The notes beneath the pieces were generated by a model. The model saw nothing but the letters and a program-made list of their open reading frames with translations, had not been told where the DNA came from and did not search any database. Position numbers and translations under genes: made by a program. A stretch of DNA of 64,000 nt from Cyprinodon diabolis (lineage: Eukaryota; Chordata; Actinopteri; Cyprinodontiformes; Cyprinodontidae), in the NCBI GenBank assembly GCA_030533445.1, contig CM060072.1, forward strand, positions 28,753,766-28,817,765, written 5' to 3'. Every line of letters begins with the position of its first letter. Positions within the stretch are counted from its first letter, which is position 1. Of the stretch, positions 1 to 11,330 are shown piece by piece.

Positions 1-250
1 TTTCCTGAAAAGTAGCCAATCACAGGCCGGTTACTTTGTCCTATGGGTGATACCTTTAAAGTGACAGAAGTTGACAGGAGCGTACAGAAACAGGAAGGAT
101 GGAGATTGCGCATGTGGAAATCAAACCACACACACAGAGAAATAAAAAGCCCTTGTGTGTCATATACAGGGGCCCTGTTGTACTCTATTTACACAATAAC
201 ATGTTGAGTAGCTCATGAGCATCTATATGAAGTTAAGCTGCTTGTAGGAG
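1..250. other. USP25 intron 6, left edge
   Basis: This stretch lies between the last recognised USP25 exon and the window edge. I looked on the minus strand for the next USP25 exon (the catalytic-domain segment that follows the LPRNQK exon) and did not find it. Nothing else is recognisable. Confidence 0.6.
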
Positions 251-634
251 TACCGTATTTTCACGACTATAAGGCGCACATAATGTGCGGTGCGCCCTAT
301 GTGTGTTGTAACTGCGACTTGACAAAGTCAATGATTGACGCGCGTATAGGCGCAGCAAAAGGTACCGCAGCGCGTTTTGAGCAGCAGGCGCAGCGCGTCG
401 GGAGCGTTCAAGCATCTGACGCGCCCGCAACGTGCTGCTGCTGCTCGAGATGGAAAAATTGCAGTTTTGCTGCTGGAAGCGCCGCATCAACCAATCAGAG
501 AAGCTGATCTGGGAGCTGACAGCGAGACAGACACATTGCTCTGATGACATATAATATTAAGGCAAATGAAAAAGGCTGGATGGATGAGGAGATGATGAAA
601 GCGTGGCTGAGGGAGGTGTATGTGAGGAGACCAA

Positions 635-1099
635 GTGTTTTTTTCATCACCATCGCTGTTAATCTGTGACTCCATGCGTGCCCATCTCACAGCCAATGTG
701 AAAAACATGGTGAAACAAATAAACGCTGTGCTCGCTGTTATCCCGGGGGGTCTGACAAAGGAACTTCAACTGCTCGACATCGGTGTGAACCGGCCGTTCA
801 AAGTAAGGCTGCGAGCGGCGTGGGAGCGATGGATGACCGACAGAGACCAAAGTTTCACGAAAAGTGGAAGGCAGCGCTGGGCAAGTTACGCCACCGTTTG
901 CGGATGGATTGTAGATGGTTGGGCTAACGTGTCTGCTGGCTCTGTTGTTCGAGCTTTCGCAAAAGCCGGGATTATTTCCGAGGAGCCGCCCGGCACGGAA
1001 AGTGACTCTGACAGCGAAGAAGGGGAAATTGGCATGTCTGATTTAGCGCAGCTGTTTAATTCAGAAACAGAGGATGAGGACTTTGATGGGTTTGATTAA
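635..1099 (+). pseudogene. pogo-type DDE transposase, C-terminal fragment
   Basis: An open frame of 154 codons with no ATG at its beginning (first codon GTG) ends in TAA. It shows the C-terminal part of a pogo/Tigger-like DDE_1 transposase: the second catalytic Asp in CDSMRAHL, the block IPGGLTKELQLLD with the third acidic residue 35 residues later, then NRPFK and a Trp-rich helix (RAAWERWMTD), and an acidic Asp/Glu/Ser-rich tail. The DNA-binding N-terminus and the first catalytic Asp are absent, so this is a broken copy. It would have cut and pasted elements with TA-flanked ends. The acidic tail fits the family. Confidence 0.75.
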
Positions 1100-1462
1100 T
1101 ACTTTGTAATAAATACATGAATAAAGCACAATCATACTCAGTTTTGCTCCCGCTCTATTTTTCTACCTGAAAACTTAATTCAACAGCAGCCTCTGGGCCG
1201 GGTCTCCTCCGGTTTCACCGCGGCGGCTGGCAGGTGTTTTTCATCTAAATAATTTAAACTGCAGGCACCAGGATACCGGTAATAAAATCGAACATATTCC
1301 GTCGGCAGGTTTCAGAATTTTAAGTTAATTTAGGAGTGATCACAGGGCTCTGTCATCTGCGATGTGTCTGTCTCACGGCCAGCTCCCAGGTTTGATTAAT
1401 ACTTTGTAATAAATGCATGAATAAAGCACAGTCATACTCAGTTTTGCTCCCGCTCCATTTTT
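1088..1462 (+). repeat. internal direct repeat (~74 bp, 300 bp apart)
   Basis: The transposase stop region and 3' trailer (1088-1161; GGTTTGATTAATACTTTGTA onward, including an ATGAATAAAGCACA poly(A)-like signal) reappears almost unchanged at 1388-1462. The second copy splits the right arm of the pogo-like element, so it is probably a local duplication or a recombination scar between element copies. Confidence 0.8.
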
Positions 1463-1773
1463 AAATACGCAGTAGAGGTATTTAAACGTAATAGAGGACA
1501 TGTACCTGTACATAAAAAACGCACCCTATAGTTCGGTGCGCCTTATGTATGTGTTAAATACAGAAATGGCACACATAACTGAGACTGCGCCTTTTAGTAC
1601 GGTGCGCCTTATGGTTGTGAAAATACGGTATTTATGGCGTCTGTGGACCTTTGGCCGAATAATAACGGTATATTGGATAAAAAAATAGGATAAAAGCAGG
1701 ATGCATCATAACAAAAATTAGAGGACAGCTCAAACTGAGGTTATTACAGCTTTACTTCCACATTTCAACTCAC

Positions 1774-1860
1774 CTTCTGGTTACGAGGCAGATCCAGGAC
1801 TCTGGCGGGTGGCGAGTAGTTAAGAACTAGCCTCTGGAACTGCAGCAAGTTGAACAGTGA
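1774..1860 (-). CDS. usp25: USP25 exon 6
   Basis: 87 bp, 29 codons: [15 protein letters not shown]…LDLPRNQK. Acceptor is CCCCTCTCCAG and donor GTGAGT, phase 0 at both ends. It directly continues the Cys box (AVIQ-SLFNLL), as in other USP25/USP28 proteins. Confidence 0.95.
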
Positions 1861-4800
1861 CTGGAGAGGGGGGAAAAATAAAGTCATATTAGAAGGACTC
1901 CATTACATATTATGGGCTTTAAAACTGAGATGTAATGCTTGTTGGCTTCATGTTGTTGAGCAAAAGATGGCTTCAATATAAACAAGAGCCTCGTAGAAAA
2001 GAGCTTTGACAAAATGGCCTTATGGAGACTTGATTTTTCTTTGAACTAATAACAAACATGTTGAGGTTTCACGAAAGGTCTACTTTTATGGCCTAAGAAG
2101 TTTTCTTGTCCATAGTTCATTGTGGCCATCCTTTACAGTTATAACTTTCCCTGCATGATAAAATCTTGTGGTATTGGTGAGTTTAAAGCACTCTAGAATG
2201 CCTTGTGTATTCTCCAGCTCAAATTGTAGCAGTATGACCCGAAATGGATCCACCAATCAGGTTGCAGTATAATGTTTTAGGGCAGGACTCAGAGCTGTGA
2301 CCGAAGCAAGAGGTGCCGAAACCAGAGCCGGAGCAAAATAAACACAGCAGTGAGGAGGAAACGTGTGAAGCTGCTGCTCTCACATCTGATTAATCAGAAT
2401 CCACAATTTCCTTTTTGAGAGAGGAACCGCGTGAGAGTAAAAGCATATGTTTCTGTGGTTTCTCATGGCATCTACATTTATTTATTTGGTTACCATGACT
2501 GGCTAAAAACTTCCGTAGGCGGAAGCACTCGCATGTATTGATCTAGCCCTTTTGCGTGGCGCCACCTTAAGGGCTGGAGTAATAAAATCTGTGGCAAAAC
2601 AAAGTCAATATTCTGCTGAATTCGAAAATGCAAAGTTTTGAGATTGCTCCATTTCCATTAAATAGAAAAAGCAATTAAAATTCCACAATAATACATTTGT
2701 TCACACGATAACTCTGAAAACAACATGGAAATTCCAGTCCTCTTCTTCATCTTTTTACAAGACTGTAAGGTCTAGTTACATATCTGACATGACTCATGCT
2801 AAAACGAGGATTCCCATTGCAATTTTGCAACATATAAATTTTTTTTATCAATCTAGAAAAAAAAAAAAACACCCCATTGATAAATTACTTTTTATGGAAA
2901 AATTTGTGATTTAAAAATGGCAGCTTCTTTTAGCAAATCTAATTTCTTAATTAGTTAATGGAAATGCAGCTGATGTCCTACTCCTGTTAAATGTAGTGGG
3001 ACCAAATTCAAATGCTTCTGCTATGTGAAAATTCTGTTTGATTTTTTTATTTATATAATAAAATACATACACTGCCCAACCCTAGCTAACGTCTCTGCTT
3101 TACAACAAATTCAGTCCCACATTCAGCAGGTGGCCTAGATGTCTTTTTGCTGTTTCAGTGCAGGTTAAGTTAAAAAAAACAAACTACAATTTATTTCATT
3201 GTACAGATTTCCTTTGTTATTCACCTCATAAAGTGTTATTTTCCATTTTCACGCTTTGCCCAACTTAACCAACTTGCACTAAGTTACGGAAAGTTTAGCT
3301 TAATGCATGACTACCTGTGCACCAATGAGAATAAAACAAGTGGCAAAGAGATGGTGAAACCTAAGTGTTTTTTACTGGATCTAACACGTCCCACATTTTG
3401 GAGTTTCAACTTGATAATTAGAGCCGCTTGTAGCTCGAGCCAAATGAGTGTTTTATTACAGGAAAGGAATGTTTGTCTTAGGAACACAGGGACCTTTTTT
3501 CCTTCTATAAAAGATGAAGTTGTTTACTTCAAACTGAGCAGGGTTAAGCAGGCAGTCTTCTTAGCTGTATGGATAACATTACAGAGAAAAGCCAAGCATC
3601 ATGTGAGGGTGTATCCAATGTTCATTTGGCATATTTCAGCTCGGGTCACATTCTACCACAAAGTCCAGCAGCAAATGACCTATGACTAAGCTTCCCTGGA
3701 TTCTTAACAATTTAATAACTGGCATGACCCGACTTCAATACAGAGGATCTCTGAAACTATTTGAAATTGTTCCTTATTCACCTCCCCTGCTCCACCCATC
3801 TGTCTCGTTTCCTTTTTAACATATTTGCCCATTCACTGCACTCCTATGGGGAGGGGCCGATTATAGCTCCAGCGTAAACAGCAGAACAGCCGATTGACCC
3901 AGTGGCCGTCGCAGCAGACGATGTTGAATTTTATAGGGAAGGACAAAAATATTCTGACCACCTTTCAGCTTGGACTAAAATATCAGAGCCCGTTGTAAAT
4001 CCTTTCAAACCTTCCTATGATGAGTCAACTAGTGCCTTCAGTGGCTGTGCTGTCCGTCTACTGAATGGAGCGTACGTGTTCACACATGTGACCCAGCATA
4101 AGTCTGAAGTCTGCGTTTCCATCCACATTTGTCAAGTTTAGTTTTTCATGAGAGAGCTGAAAGTAGATGACCGAAATGGAAAGGGTAATAAATTTATTTA
4201 CATGGGGAGTGTTGGCCTAGTGGTCAGAGCAGTGCGCTTGTTATCTCAGAAGATTGGAAGTACCCAGTTTAACAACGCTATGCATGCGCAATTATAGTAG
4301 TCTTTGTACTTTCAAGACAGCACCAGACTGAAGCAGAAGTTTAATTGTATGAGTACGCACACAGTATGAATGTTACTATTTTCAACTTGGTGTCACCATC
4401 CAGTGGCTACTCTGCCAACCCCCAACAGTGGGGATTTTTTTTTTATTAGTCGTTAAAATTTGTCATAATTGCAAAATAAGTGGAGATATTAGTCGTTAGT
4501 GGCAGCTCTAATGTCTTCCTTATGAAATTTCCACCTCTAGTCAAACACACACTTCCCATAATCAGGAAAGAAGTAGTGTTGGAACAAAGACAGAACATTA
4601 GCTGCATTCCATGACAAAATGCAGGTAATAGTGTTTCAGAGAGTCTAAATTTCAACATTTTCCAGGGAAGGATACCTCAGGACCCCCCTATGCCACGCAA
4701 AGCCTAAAGATGTGACACACCAATGGGAACACCCAATGAAATATTCCAAGCTAAAAGCCTGAGGTGAATACCTCCCAGTGCAGATGACATGTGTTGTGAC

Positions 4801-7800
4801 TTGGCGCAATATAAATAAACTGAATTGAAATTGATTTAAAAATGGCAATCGGATATGACGCTGCAGTCTATGAATATCCTAATATGGCATCGGGACCAAA
4901 ACTGTTTGTGCTCACCTGTATGACAGCACTGAACCAGCAGGTATTGCCAACATTTTTTAGACCCACTGGGCAGTTGTCTTTCCTCTTTCTGTCATGAGGG
5001 TTCGGGGAATCGCTCCATACTTCTGTATGAGTACGCTTTAGGCTCGCCTTGTTCTCTGCTATACTGGCCTCCAAAACTCTAAAAAAAGAAAAAGAAAAGC
5101 CAGAGAGAAAAAAAAAAAAAAAAAAAGACTTAAAAACGGAACATAAAGTGTTACTGGGACTGAAAAAACTCAGAGAATCAGATAATCAGCGAGTTATCAA
5201 TTATTAAACTATCAGCTAATTTAGTAATCACATCTTTTACCGGGGTAGGGCTGCAACTAAAGATTATTTTGTAAATTGATTAATCTGAAGATCATTTTTT
5301 CAGTTAATTAATTTGATGAACCTCACTTTGAAAACTCTCCCTCTGAGCTCACCTGCTGATGGCCTGCTCCTCATCAGTGATCCCCGTCTCCCTAAATGCC
5401 CGGTTGGACTCCTCAAGGCTGAGGGCGATCGCCCTTTGCAGGTCATCTTTATCATCCCCTGTCAGGTCAATAACATCTGGAGCAGCAACGACAAAATAAG
5501 CCATTATACACTTGATGATCTGCCAAACATTTACTTACAGTGATCCCAGTATTATCCATCCCATTTTGAGGTCATTTGCTCACTTGTGTCTGCCTGGCTG
5601 CCAACACTGATATATCTGTCACTGGCCACCTGGGATGTCTGGTAGTAGGTAGTTTCATCTTGCTGAGGAACCTTAGCGTTCTTCTCTGTTAAAAAAGCTA
5701 CGGCTTCAGCCAAATCTCCATTGCTCACCTGCAGCAGAAGCAAAGTGGAACATCAACACAGTGCAGAAAACAAAGGCAATTTCACACATTTTATGTTTAA
5801 CCAGCTACACCATGCAGGGCTTTTTTCTGAGGAGGGGTGTGTGTTGTTTTGATTACAAACTTTAGGTAGGAGGATATTTCACACACAGCCTTATATAAAT
5901 AGGGTCCAGACTTTTCAGGAAAACTGGTGTTCAAGTCAATATAAAGTAGAGAGTGGGCCTCTGTTTGAGGCTGTACCTGCAGGGCCTGCTGAAGCAGCTG
6001 AATGTCTGTGGTGCCCGTCACCTCTCTCAGCTGGTTTAGTAGCGTCTGCTGGTGCTATCGAGAAAGAAGGAATGACAAAAATGTAGTTTGAACTTGCTCT
6101 ATAAAAATGGAAAAACAAAGAAATGCTTTGCAGAGTGGAAGATTTAGGGCAGCAAAATGCAACAAATGTGTGAAAAGTGGCAGCTAAGTGTGATAGGAGG
6201 GACAGCCTGTGATTCCTAAATAGGTCATTCACTGTTTACATCCCATCTTCAACTCTATCCGACTGAAACTCATCCTTGCTTTCAAAAATAGATTAATTAA
6301 TCTGCTGCTAGAGGCAAAAACTCTGGGAACTACAAACTTCAAGAACCATTAGACACTGATTTGGTTCTCATTCCAATACTTCAATGGCATGAGCCAAAAA
6401 AACAAAATCCCCAAAGTTAGGAGGCTATTTTTTGAAAGGGTCTGTTTTACTGATTTACAATATAATGAAATTATGCGATGAAAACACTTTTCCCTGCCAG
6501 GTATGTGCTGATCATGGACTGCATTAGTCTGGCCCTTACCACATCGTGTTCAGCCTAGCTTCCAGCACAAACCTGCTTAGACCTATCACAACTGTACACA
6601 GTTCAGTAGAGGAGTTCTGTTCTAGTTTTGTTTTGTGTATGCATTTTTTTTTTGCAAACTCGCAATAAAAGAGTAAACAGTTTGTTAAGCAGAGTACAGA
6701 AGTGATTTTCTATTTGGAAAATTGTCCTCTTAATATTCCAGAGTGCAGAATGAGAGCAACGCATTGTTTGAAACCATTTGAAGTAGTGAGGCAGCTGGCA
6801 TAGACCTGATATTGGGTCAAGAACAAAAGCCTGGGCTTTTCACATGTTGATGTTGAAATGTTTTGTCTTATTATCTAAAGAGGAGAAACAAACTGGTCAC
6901 AACAGTTAAGCACAGCAGGTAAGAAGAGACAGTTGGAAAAAGAGAATATGCAAAGAAAAAAGGGCATCTCAACCCAAAAACATAGAAATACTCAAATTAT
7001 AAAAAAAACAGTTTTCTGAGTTGTTATGTATGAATAATAACAGTAGGTCATATATGACAGTATCATGCAGTCTCACAGCAAGAAAAACAATTTTTTTGCT
7101 GTTCTAGATACACATTATTGCACAGGTTTATAATACAGTAGAGGTGATTTCACAGGTATTATTGTGCAGCCAGTGGGGATGAGGCGCTCTGTCTTACCGC
7201 TCGGTTGCACTGGATGTGGAGCCAGCAGCTATGAGCCAGACACCATATTCAACCAGGAATGTTTTCATTACGAAGTTTCTGCACAGTTTTACTGAGATCA
7301 CGTCAGGATTGCATCACCACACTACAGCAGTGAACTTGTAGGCTTTAAATAAAACAACTAACCAATAAAGTGTTTATTCAACCAGTTCTATCTCGGCTAA
7401 CCAGAGCCTTGCATTTCTGCTCTTTATCTAATCATCTAACTTTTCTTCCCATCATGCACAGTGCTTTCAGTGGAATCACTCTGATTGACTAGAATTGCAG
7501 CAATCAGCGTGGCAAGCCGCTCTACTACCAGAGGAACACAGGGATTACACTAAGGGGGCCTCAGCATCTTAATAAACGGGTTCCTCTACAGTGGATACAG
7601 AGAATGAAGGTGCGCTGCCATCGAGGATGTAAATTACTTGATATTAATCAATATACTGATACATACAATATTAGATTACTGAAATTAAAGCTGAACCAAT
7701 AAATCGGCTGGCTGATATTTTTGTTGGTGAAGGCCATGCCTGCCGCTACCTACATTTATTTTCTGTTGTTGGTGTTTTCTTTGGATTTTGTAATGTTTTT

Positions 7801-10800
7801 TTTTAATAAAAACTTTGTGTAACATTTCTTATTCTTTTGTCATTTCTAAATATAAATTGTAGGAAAAAAGTAATATTTTCAACAAGAATTGGCCAAAAAA
7901 TATTGGCTGCATATAGTTGGAATCAGTTAGGATGATCTGCCTTTGAAAACCTGCAATGGTCGATCTCCAACTGGAATAATCCTTAGGTAACACATCTTAT
8001 ATTAAATGCATGCAGGTGATGTGGTCTCTGCATTTAACAAGATAGACGGCTGCTCTGTTTACGGTTGGTGTCAGACTCGGGACTTCCAGACAGGAATGTG
8101 GGCAACTAAAGCCCCCTGGACATACTTCATTTAAAAACATTAGGCAGAATCCATTCTATCCAAATGAGACTGGAAACTAATCAGTATCAAAAAAAAAAAA
8201 AAAAAACTATAGCCAACATCCTCCCTCACCTCCAGCACAGACAGGGGTCTGTCCCTGCCCAGCGTTGGTGCTTCCTGCTGAGGTAGATTTACAAGGAAGT
8301 CCTCCTAAATCCGAAGCTTTGGATGAACCAAAGTGGATCTTTTAAAGGTTTTGGGGCTTTTCCAAAAAATGATTGTCTCCCCAAGGCAATTCAAAAGTTT
8401 TTCATAGAGAACAATTTAGCAGCAGTTCTGTGATTTTAATTTTCACCTGTAATTTTAATGTGAAATGTCACAGCAGACACCATGACAGGATATGACAAGG
8501 GGTTGCCAGGGGTAATGGTCCAAACTGAAAGACCTAGGAGGCTGGAAATTTACAAAATGTCAAACAATCATTCCAGCCAATAAATAAGGTTAACATACCC
8601 ACTGTTATATTCAGGAATGACATGTGATATAATGCAATAACTTTCTATCAGGGGACGATCGCAGCACTAATGCCTGCTGGGATGGTGACGTCATCGACCG
8701 AAATTAAAAAGAATTCTATCTAAAAAAAAACTGAATTTGGACAGTTTTACCTGCAGAAATCAAGTAGTACTGAAAAATTAGATAATTTAGATTAAATTTG
8801 AACTTAATGGGGGGATAGTTGACCTATGCATGAACTAAAAAATAAACTGTCTGAAACAACAGCACATTTTTTTTCTTTTTTACAAATCATGTTACCTGCT
8901 TAAACCTGCACTAATGATGGACAAACCATTCATTCTAATAATTTTTTTTCACGTGGGTGGGGTGTCGGCTTCACACAGCTGAAGCTCCTCCTATTTGATG
9001 ACAGAAATCACTGCGGACACCGCGCTCGGTCTGAATGCAGACAATCTATTGCTGGACAGGTTCTGTCATAAAAACTGTACATTTGTTTTCCACAGAATAA
9101 GGTGGAATTACAAAATATCCTGTATTTATGCAGCAAAATTGCTGTAAAAAGTCCCCAAATTACAAAACGTTCATCATAGCTTATACTCTTTTAATGTGTT
9201 TACTGGAGATGTCCCATTCATCGGTCTAGTAACTTGGCATTCTGTTAAAAAAACAATTATTCTGTCTAAAGTTTATGTAGCCCGTTGGTTAATAATAAAT
9301 GGGTCAGTTGTTCTCAGACTTCTCGTTGACTTTCGCCAACTCCAGGAATAACGAGTGCGGATCATAGGTCCAAGTAGTCACTTGTTGATGACTGAAAAAA
9401 TCTCTTGTTTACACAGAAGGTACTCCAGAAAGGAGACAGCAAAGGTGTCTCCATTCACTCCAGAAAACAACTATTTTAAGCTCACTGTAATGCCAGCACG
9501 AGATTTCAGTTCTGAATTGGCTTTGTTAAAATATATTTAAGAGGAATAAGTTGGACGCTACACATAACATGTTCTCAGTCAATGTAGCTCAGTCAGGGTC
9601 ACAAAGAATGATGGGAGCAAGTTTGCTGGCACATGCGATGTGTTTCTAGTCAAATAGGTCTGGACTCTGCTGGTGACAGTTTTAGGTCTGACAAACTACA
9701 GCGATGGCTCAGACATGCAGAGGAACATGTGATCTCAGCGAAACACCTGGCACCAGAACAACTGAGGCTCAGCAGAAGATTAAAGACCAGGGTGTTTCCC
9801 AAATCCACATCCAAGGCAGGTCTCATTGGGTTTTGTATGACAATCAAGCAAAGCAACAAACCAGCAGAGACAAGACCGTCCTTTACTTTGACAGGTCATC
9901 ACAGGAAAACGGGCACCACACCCTACACTTACAAAACTCTCATTGGAGGATTATTCAAACACTGGAACGGGCAGATTTTTGAAATGCAAAAAACCCAACT
10001 ATAACTATTTAAAACCACTTTCCTGGGTAGTGGTCTGCACTGTTCAGAAGCTAAAGAAAAACGCAAAAATGCATTGTTGTTTTAAACAGATTTCAAACTG
10101 AAGGTCAGAACAGCTCTTTTTAAGTCTGACTCACTGATGGAGGAGACAGCACCCGCAGAACAGTTGCTAATACACAAAGGATGTGCCAGGAAGCGAGACC
10201 GTTAACTTTAATGCAAAACCTCATTAGGCTTCATTTTAACAGCGTATTAGAAAGTCGCAAAGTAACGAGAGCTAAGCATGGTGGCCACAGTAAACAACAA
10301 GGAGCTAAAGCAACGGAGTGGGTTTTAAATGCACCGAGGTAAGATGAGACCATGATGGAAGGTAACATAATAATCCGCCTTGTCGGCTTTGAACCATCGC
10401 AGACTTGTCCGGCTATCTGACTACTCCATCACATCAGGGCTCGGCTGGATGCCGCCTGCGCCTTTGGCCATGCTTTGTAAACAAAGACATTGGCTACGTG
10501 ACGAGTAACCAATGAAACACATTTGCAGGGTTACTATTTTTGCAACACTTTACAAATAAGCCCCCCTAGCATTGCTGAAGGAGGACCGCCCAACTCCTGC
10601 ACAATACCATGGATTTAATTAAAATACGTATTTAACAAGACGGCAGAATATCAGTTACAAAGTCTAGATTTATGTCTCTTTATAGTTAATTAAAATGTAT
10701 ATGCCTTTACATAATTAAAAAATATGCTACATTTAAATGTTACATTTTAAAGAGCCTCCAGTTTGCACAAAAATAACTTGGCTCAAAACATCCATACCAC

Positions 10801-11098
10801 GGTACCGTTAGCTACCTAGCATAATATTGGACAGCTGCGTAGCTTCGGGCCTGTGTAAATATTAAATACTGTAAAGCTCTAAACGTGTTTTATTTTAGGT
10901 GGAGTATCAAAAACCTAACTGAGTGGCATTTTATTGTCTTTCCAACCAACCAATACGCTGACTTAGTGACTATTTTTGTTGTGGAGCAATAAAACTATGC
11001 AGCGATGCAGCTAAGCTAAAGTTAGCTAACCGTCAAGTTATCTTCCACAGTCTTACCTTCTGAGAATGCTGCTGGAGGACATTCTGCTCCACGGTCAT
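1774..11098 (-). CDS. usp25: USP25, ubiquitin-specific protease 25 (5' six coding exons; partial)
   Basis: Cysteine deubiquitinase of the USP family; known in vertebrates to trim ubiquitin chains and to be regulated by SUMO and ubiquitin binding at its N-terminus. Spliced CDS: 11098-11057, 6054-5977, 5728-5584, 5476-5353, 5078-4916, 1860-1774. All junctions have AG acceptors and GT donors and all phases agree, giving residues 1-213. Seen in order: UBA-like region (~15-60), SUMO-interacting motif VIDL (90-93), UIM1 ([10 protein letters not shown]) and UIM2 ([18 protein letters not shown]), then the catalytic Cys box [10 protein letters not shown] with the nucleophile at residue 177. Human USP25 has Cys178; exon 1 here is one codon shorter. 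USP28, the paralogue, lacks this UIM2/RTHTEVW wording and fits less well. The His box and C-terminus are outside the window. The ATG follows AGCGGCC, a fair Kozak context. Confidence 0.97.
1861..4915 (-). other. USP25 intron 5
   Basis: About 3 kb without a recognisable gene. AT-rich, with A-runs near 2862 and a short tRNA-SINE remnant at 4200-4270. A 128-codon plus-strand open frame (3303-3689) resembles nothing I know. The stretch near 4795-4835 (GGCGCAATATAAATAAACTG) is a typical end of a dispersed teleost repeat. Confidence 0.7.
4200..4270 (+). repeat. tRNA-derived SINE head, degraded
   Basis: GTTGGCCTAGTGGTCAGAGC followed by AGTGCGCTTG looks like a tRNA-type A box as found in teleost SINEs. 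The expected B box (GGTTCGAATCC) is decayed to GGAAGTACCCA. Not a functional tRNA. Confidence 0.55.
4916..5078 (-). CDS. usp25: USP25 exon 5 (UIM2 end and catalytic Cys box)
   Basis: 163 bp with acceptor TTTTTTTAG. It contains [15 protein letters not shown] (end of UIM2), a basic linker (DRKRKDN) and [18 protein letters not shown], the Cys box of the USP catalytic domain. Exon end is fixed by CAG|GTGAGC; open reading continues past the donor but loses similarity there. Confidence 0.96.
5353..5476 (-). CDS. usp25: USP25 exon 4 (SIM and UIM1)
   Basis: 124 bp. It contributes VIDLTGDD (SUMO-interacting motif followed by acidic residues), UIM1 ([17 protein letters not shown]) and the start of UIM2 (TDEEQAIS). 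It begins with the last two bases of an Asn codon and ends with the first two bases of an Arg codon; the donor is GTGAGC. Confidence 0.95.
5584..5728 (-). CDS. usp25: USP25 exon 3
   Basis: 145 bp beginning [13 protein letters not shown] and ending in QADT plus one base. It follows a pyrimidine-rich acceptor (CTTCTGCTGCAG) and ends at GTGAGC. It completes the UBA-like region and enters the linker with the family-typical YYQT and [12 protein letters not shown] wording. Confidence 0.95.
5977..6054 (-). CDS. usp25: USP25 exon 2
   Basis: Twenty-six codons ([14 protein letters not shown]…QQALQ), phase 0 at both ends, acceptor ATAG and donor GTACAG. It encodes the first helices of the UBA-like region. 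Confidence 0.95.
6055..11056 (-). other. USP25 intron 1
   Basis: Five kb between exons 1 and 2. It holds A/T runs (8190-8207, 8939-8948) and a pair of overlapping plus-strand open frames at 9633-10004 and 9704-9982 that match no family I recognise and have no splice or start support. No transposon could be delimited with confidence. Confidence 0.65.
11057..11098 (-). CDS. usp25: USP25 exon 1 (coding part)
   Basis: Fourteen codons, [14 protein letters not shown], end in phase 0 at the donor GTAAGA. The N-terminus matches that of vertebrate USP25 almost word for word, which fixes the start codon. Confidence 0.95.
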
Positions 11099-11330
11099 GG
11101 CCGCTTTGGAGATAAATGTTGTTAAAATCAAATCTTGGAGTAGTAAACACACGCGGTATCCGTCACCAAAGGGAATTCAAACAAGATGCTGCGAAGTCCC
11201 CTCCTTAATCAGCGACACCAGCGCCGCCATGGCAAAGTGACTAGCAACGCTCGTTAGCACGCATGACAACATCGCTCTACGCTCGCGAGCAAGCAGGGAT
11301 CGATTGTTCATGTCTGACTTCAATACGTCA
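11099..11330 (-). promoter_or_regulatory. USP25 5' UTR and proximal promoter region
   Basis: GC/CpG content rises just upstream of the USP25 start relative to the AT-rich flanks. The palindrome GCTCGCGAGC (about 11281-11290) resembles the TCTCGCGAGA element of TATA-less vertebrate promoters. No TATA box is seen. The transcription start is not identifiable from sequence alone. Confidence 0.45.
11177..11230 (-). promoter_or_regulatory. upstream ORF in putative USP25 leader (17 aa)
   Basis: On the gene strand, 79 bases upstream of the USP25 ATG, an ATG in optimal context (GCCATGG) opens MAALVSLIKEGTSQHLV and a TGA stop. It is out of frame with the main CDS and ends before it. If transcription starts further upstream, this uORF would dampen USP25 translation. 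A second, weaker 7-codon uORF lies at 11241-11264. Inclusion in the mRNA is inferred, not shown. Confidence 0.5.

Larger units (their letters stand above)
253..1628 (+). mobile_element. pogo-like (Tc1/mariner superfamily) DNA transposon, decayed
   Basis: The two ends are inverted copies: the left begins CCGTATTTTCACGACTATAA and the right ends with the complement of nearly the same sequence (…GTGAAAATACGG). Each end is bordered by TA, the target duplication of the Tc1/mariner/pogo superfamily. Both ends carry the further motif AAGGCGCAC. Inside lies the C-terminal end of a pogo-type DDE transposase (635-1099). The arms are longer than the short terminal repeat: the stretch around 505-535 recurs in reverse complement near 1361-1388, after which the right arm is interrupted by a duplicated block. 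The element sits in intron 6 of USP25, on the strand opposite to the gene. It lacks most of the transposase gene and is unlikely to be autonomous. Confidence 0.8.

Noticed and set aside
3303..3689. 128-codon plus-strand open frame in USP25 intron 5
   Set aside because: No recognisable domain, no splice support, opposite strand to the gene. Consistent with chance.
4868..4915. Extension of USP25 exon 5 past AVIQ
   Set aside because: Open frame continues, but CAG|GTGAGC is a strong donor and the next exon at 1774-1860 continues the family sequence exactly.
9633..10004. Overlapping open frames of 123 and 92 codons in USP25 intron 1
   Set aside because: Two frames open over the same bases with no known motif; composition is non-coding.
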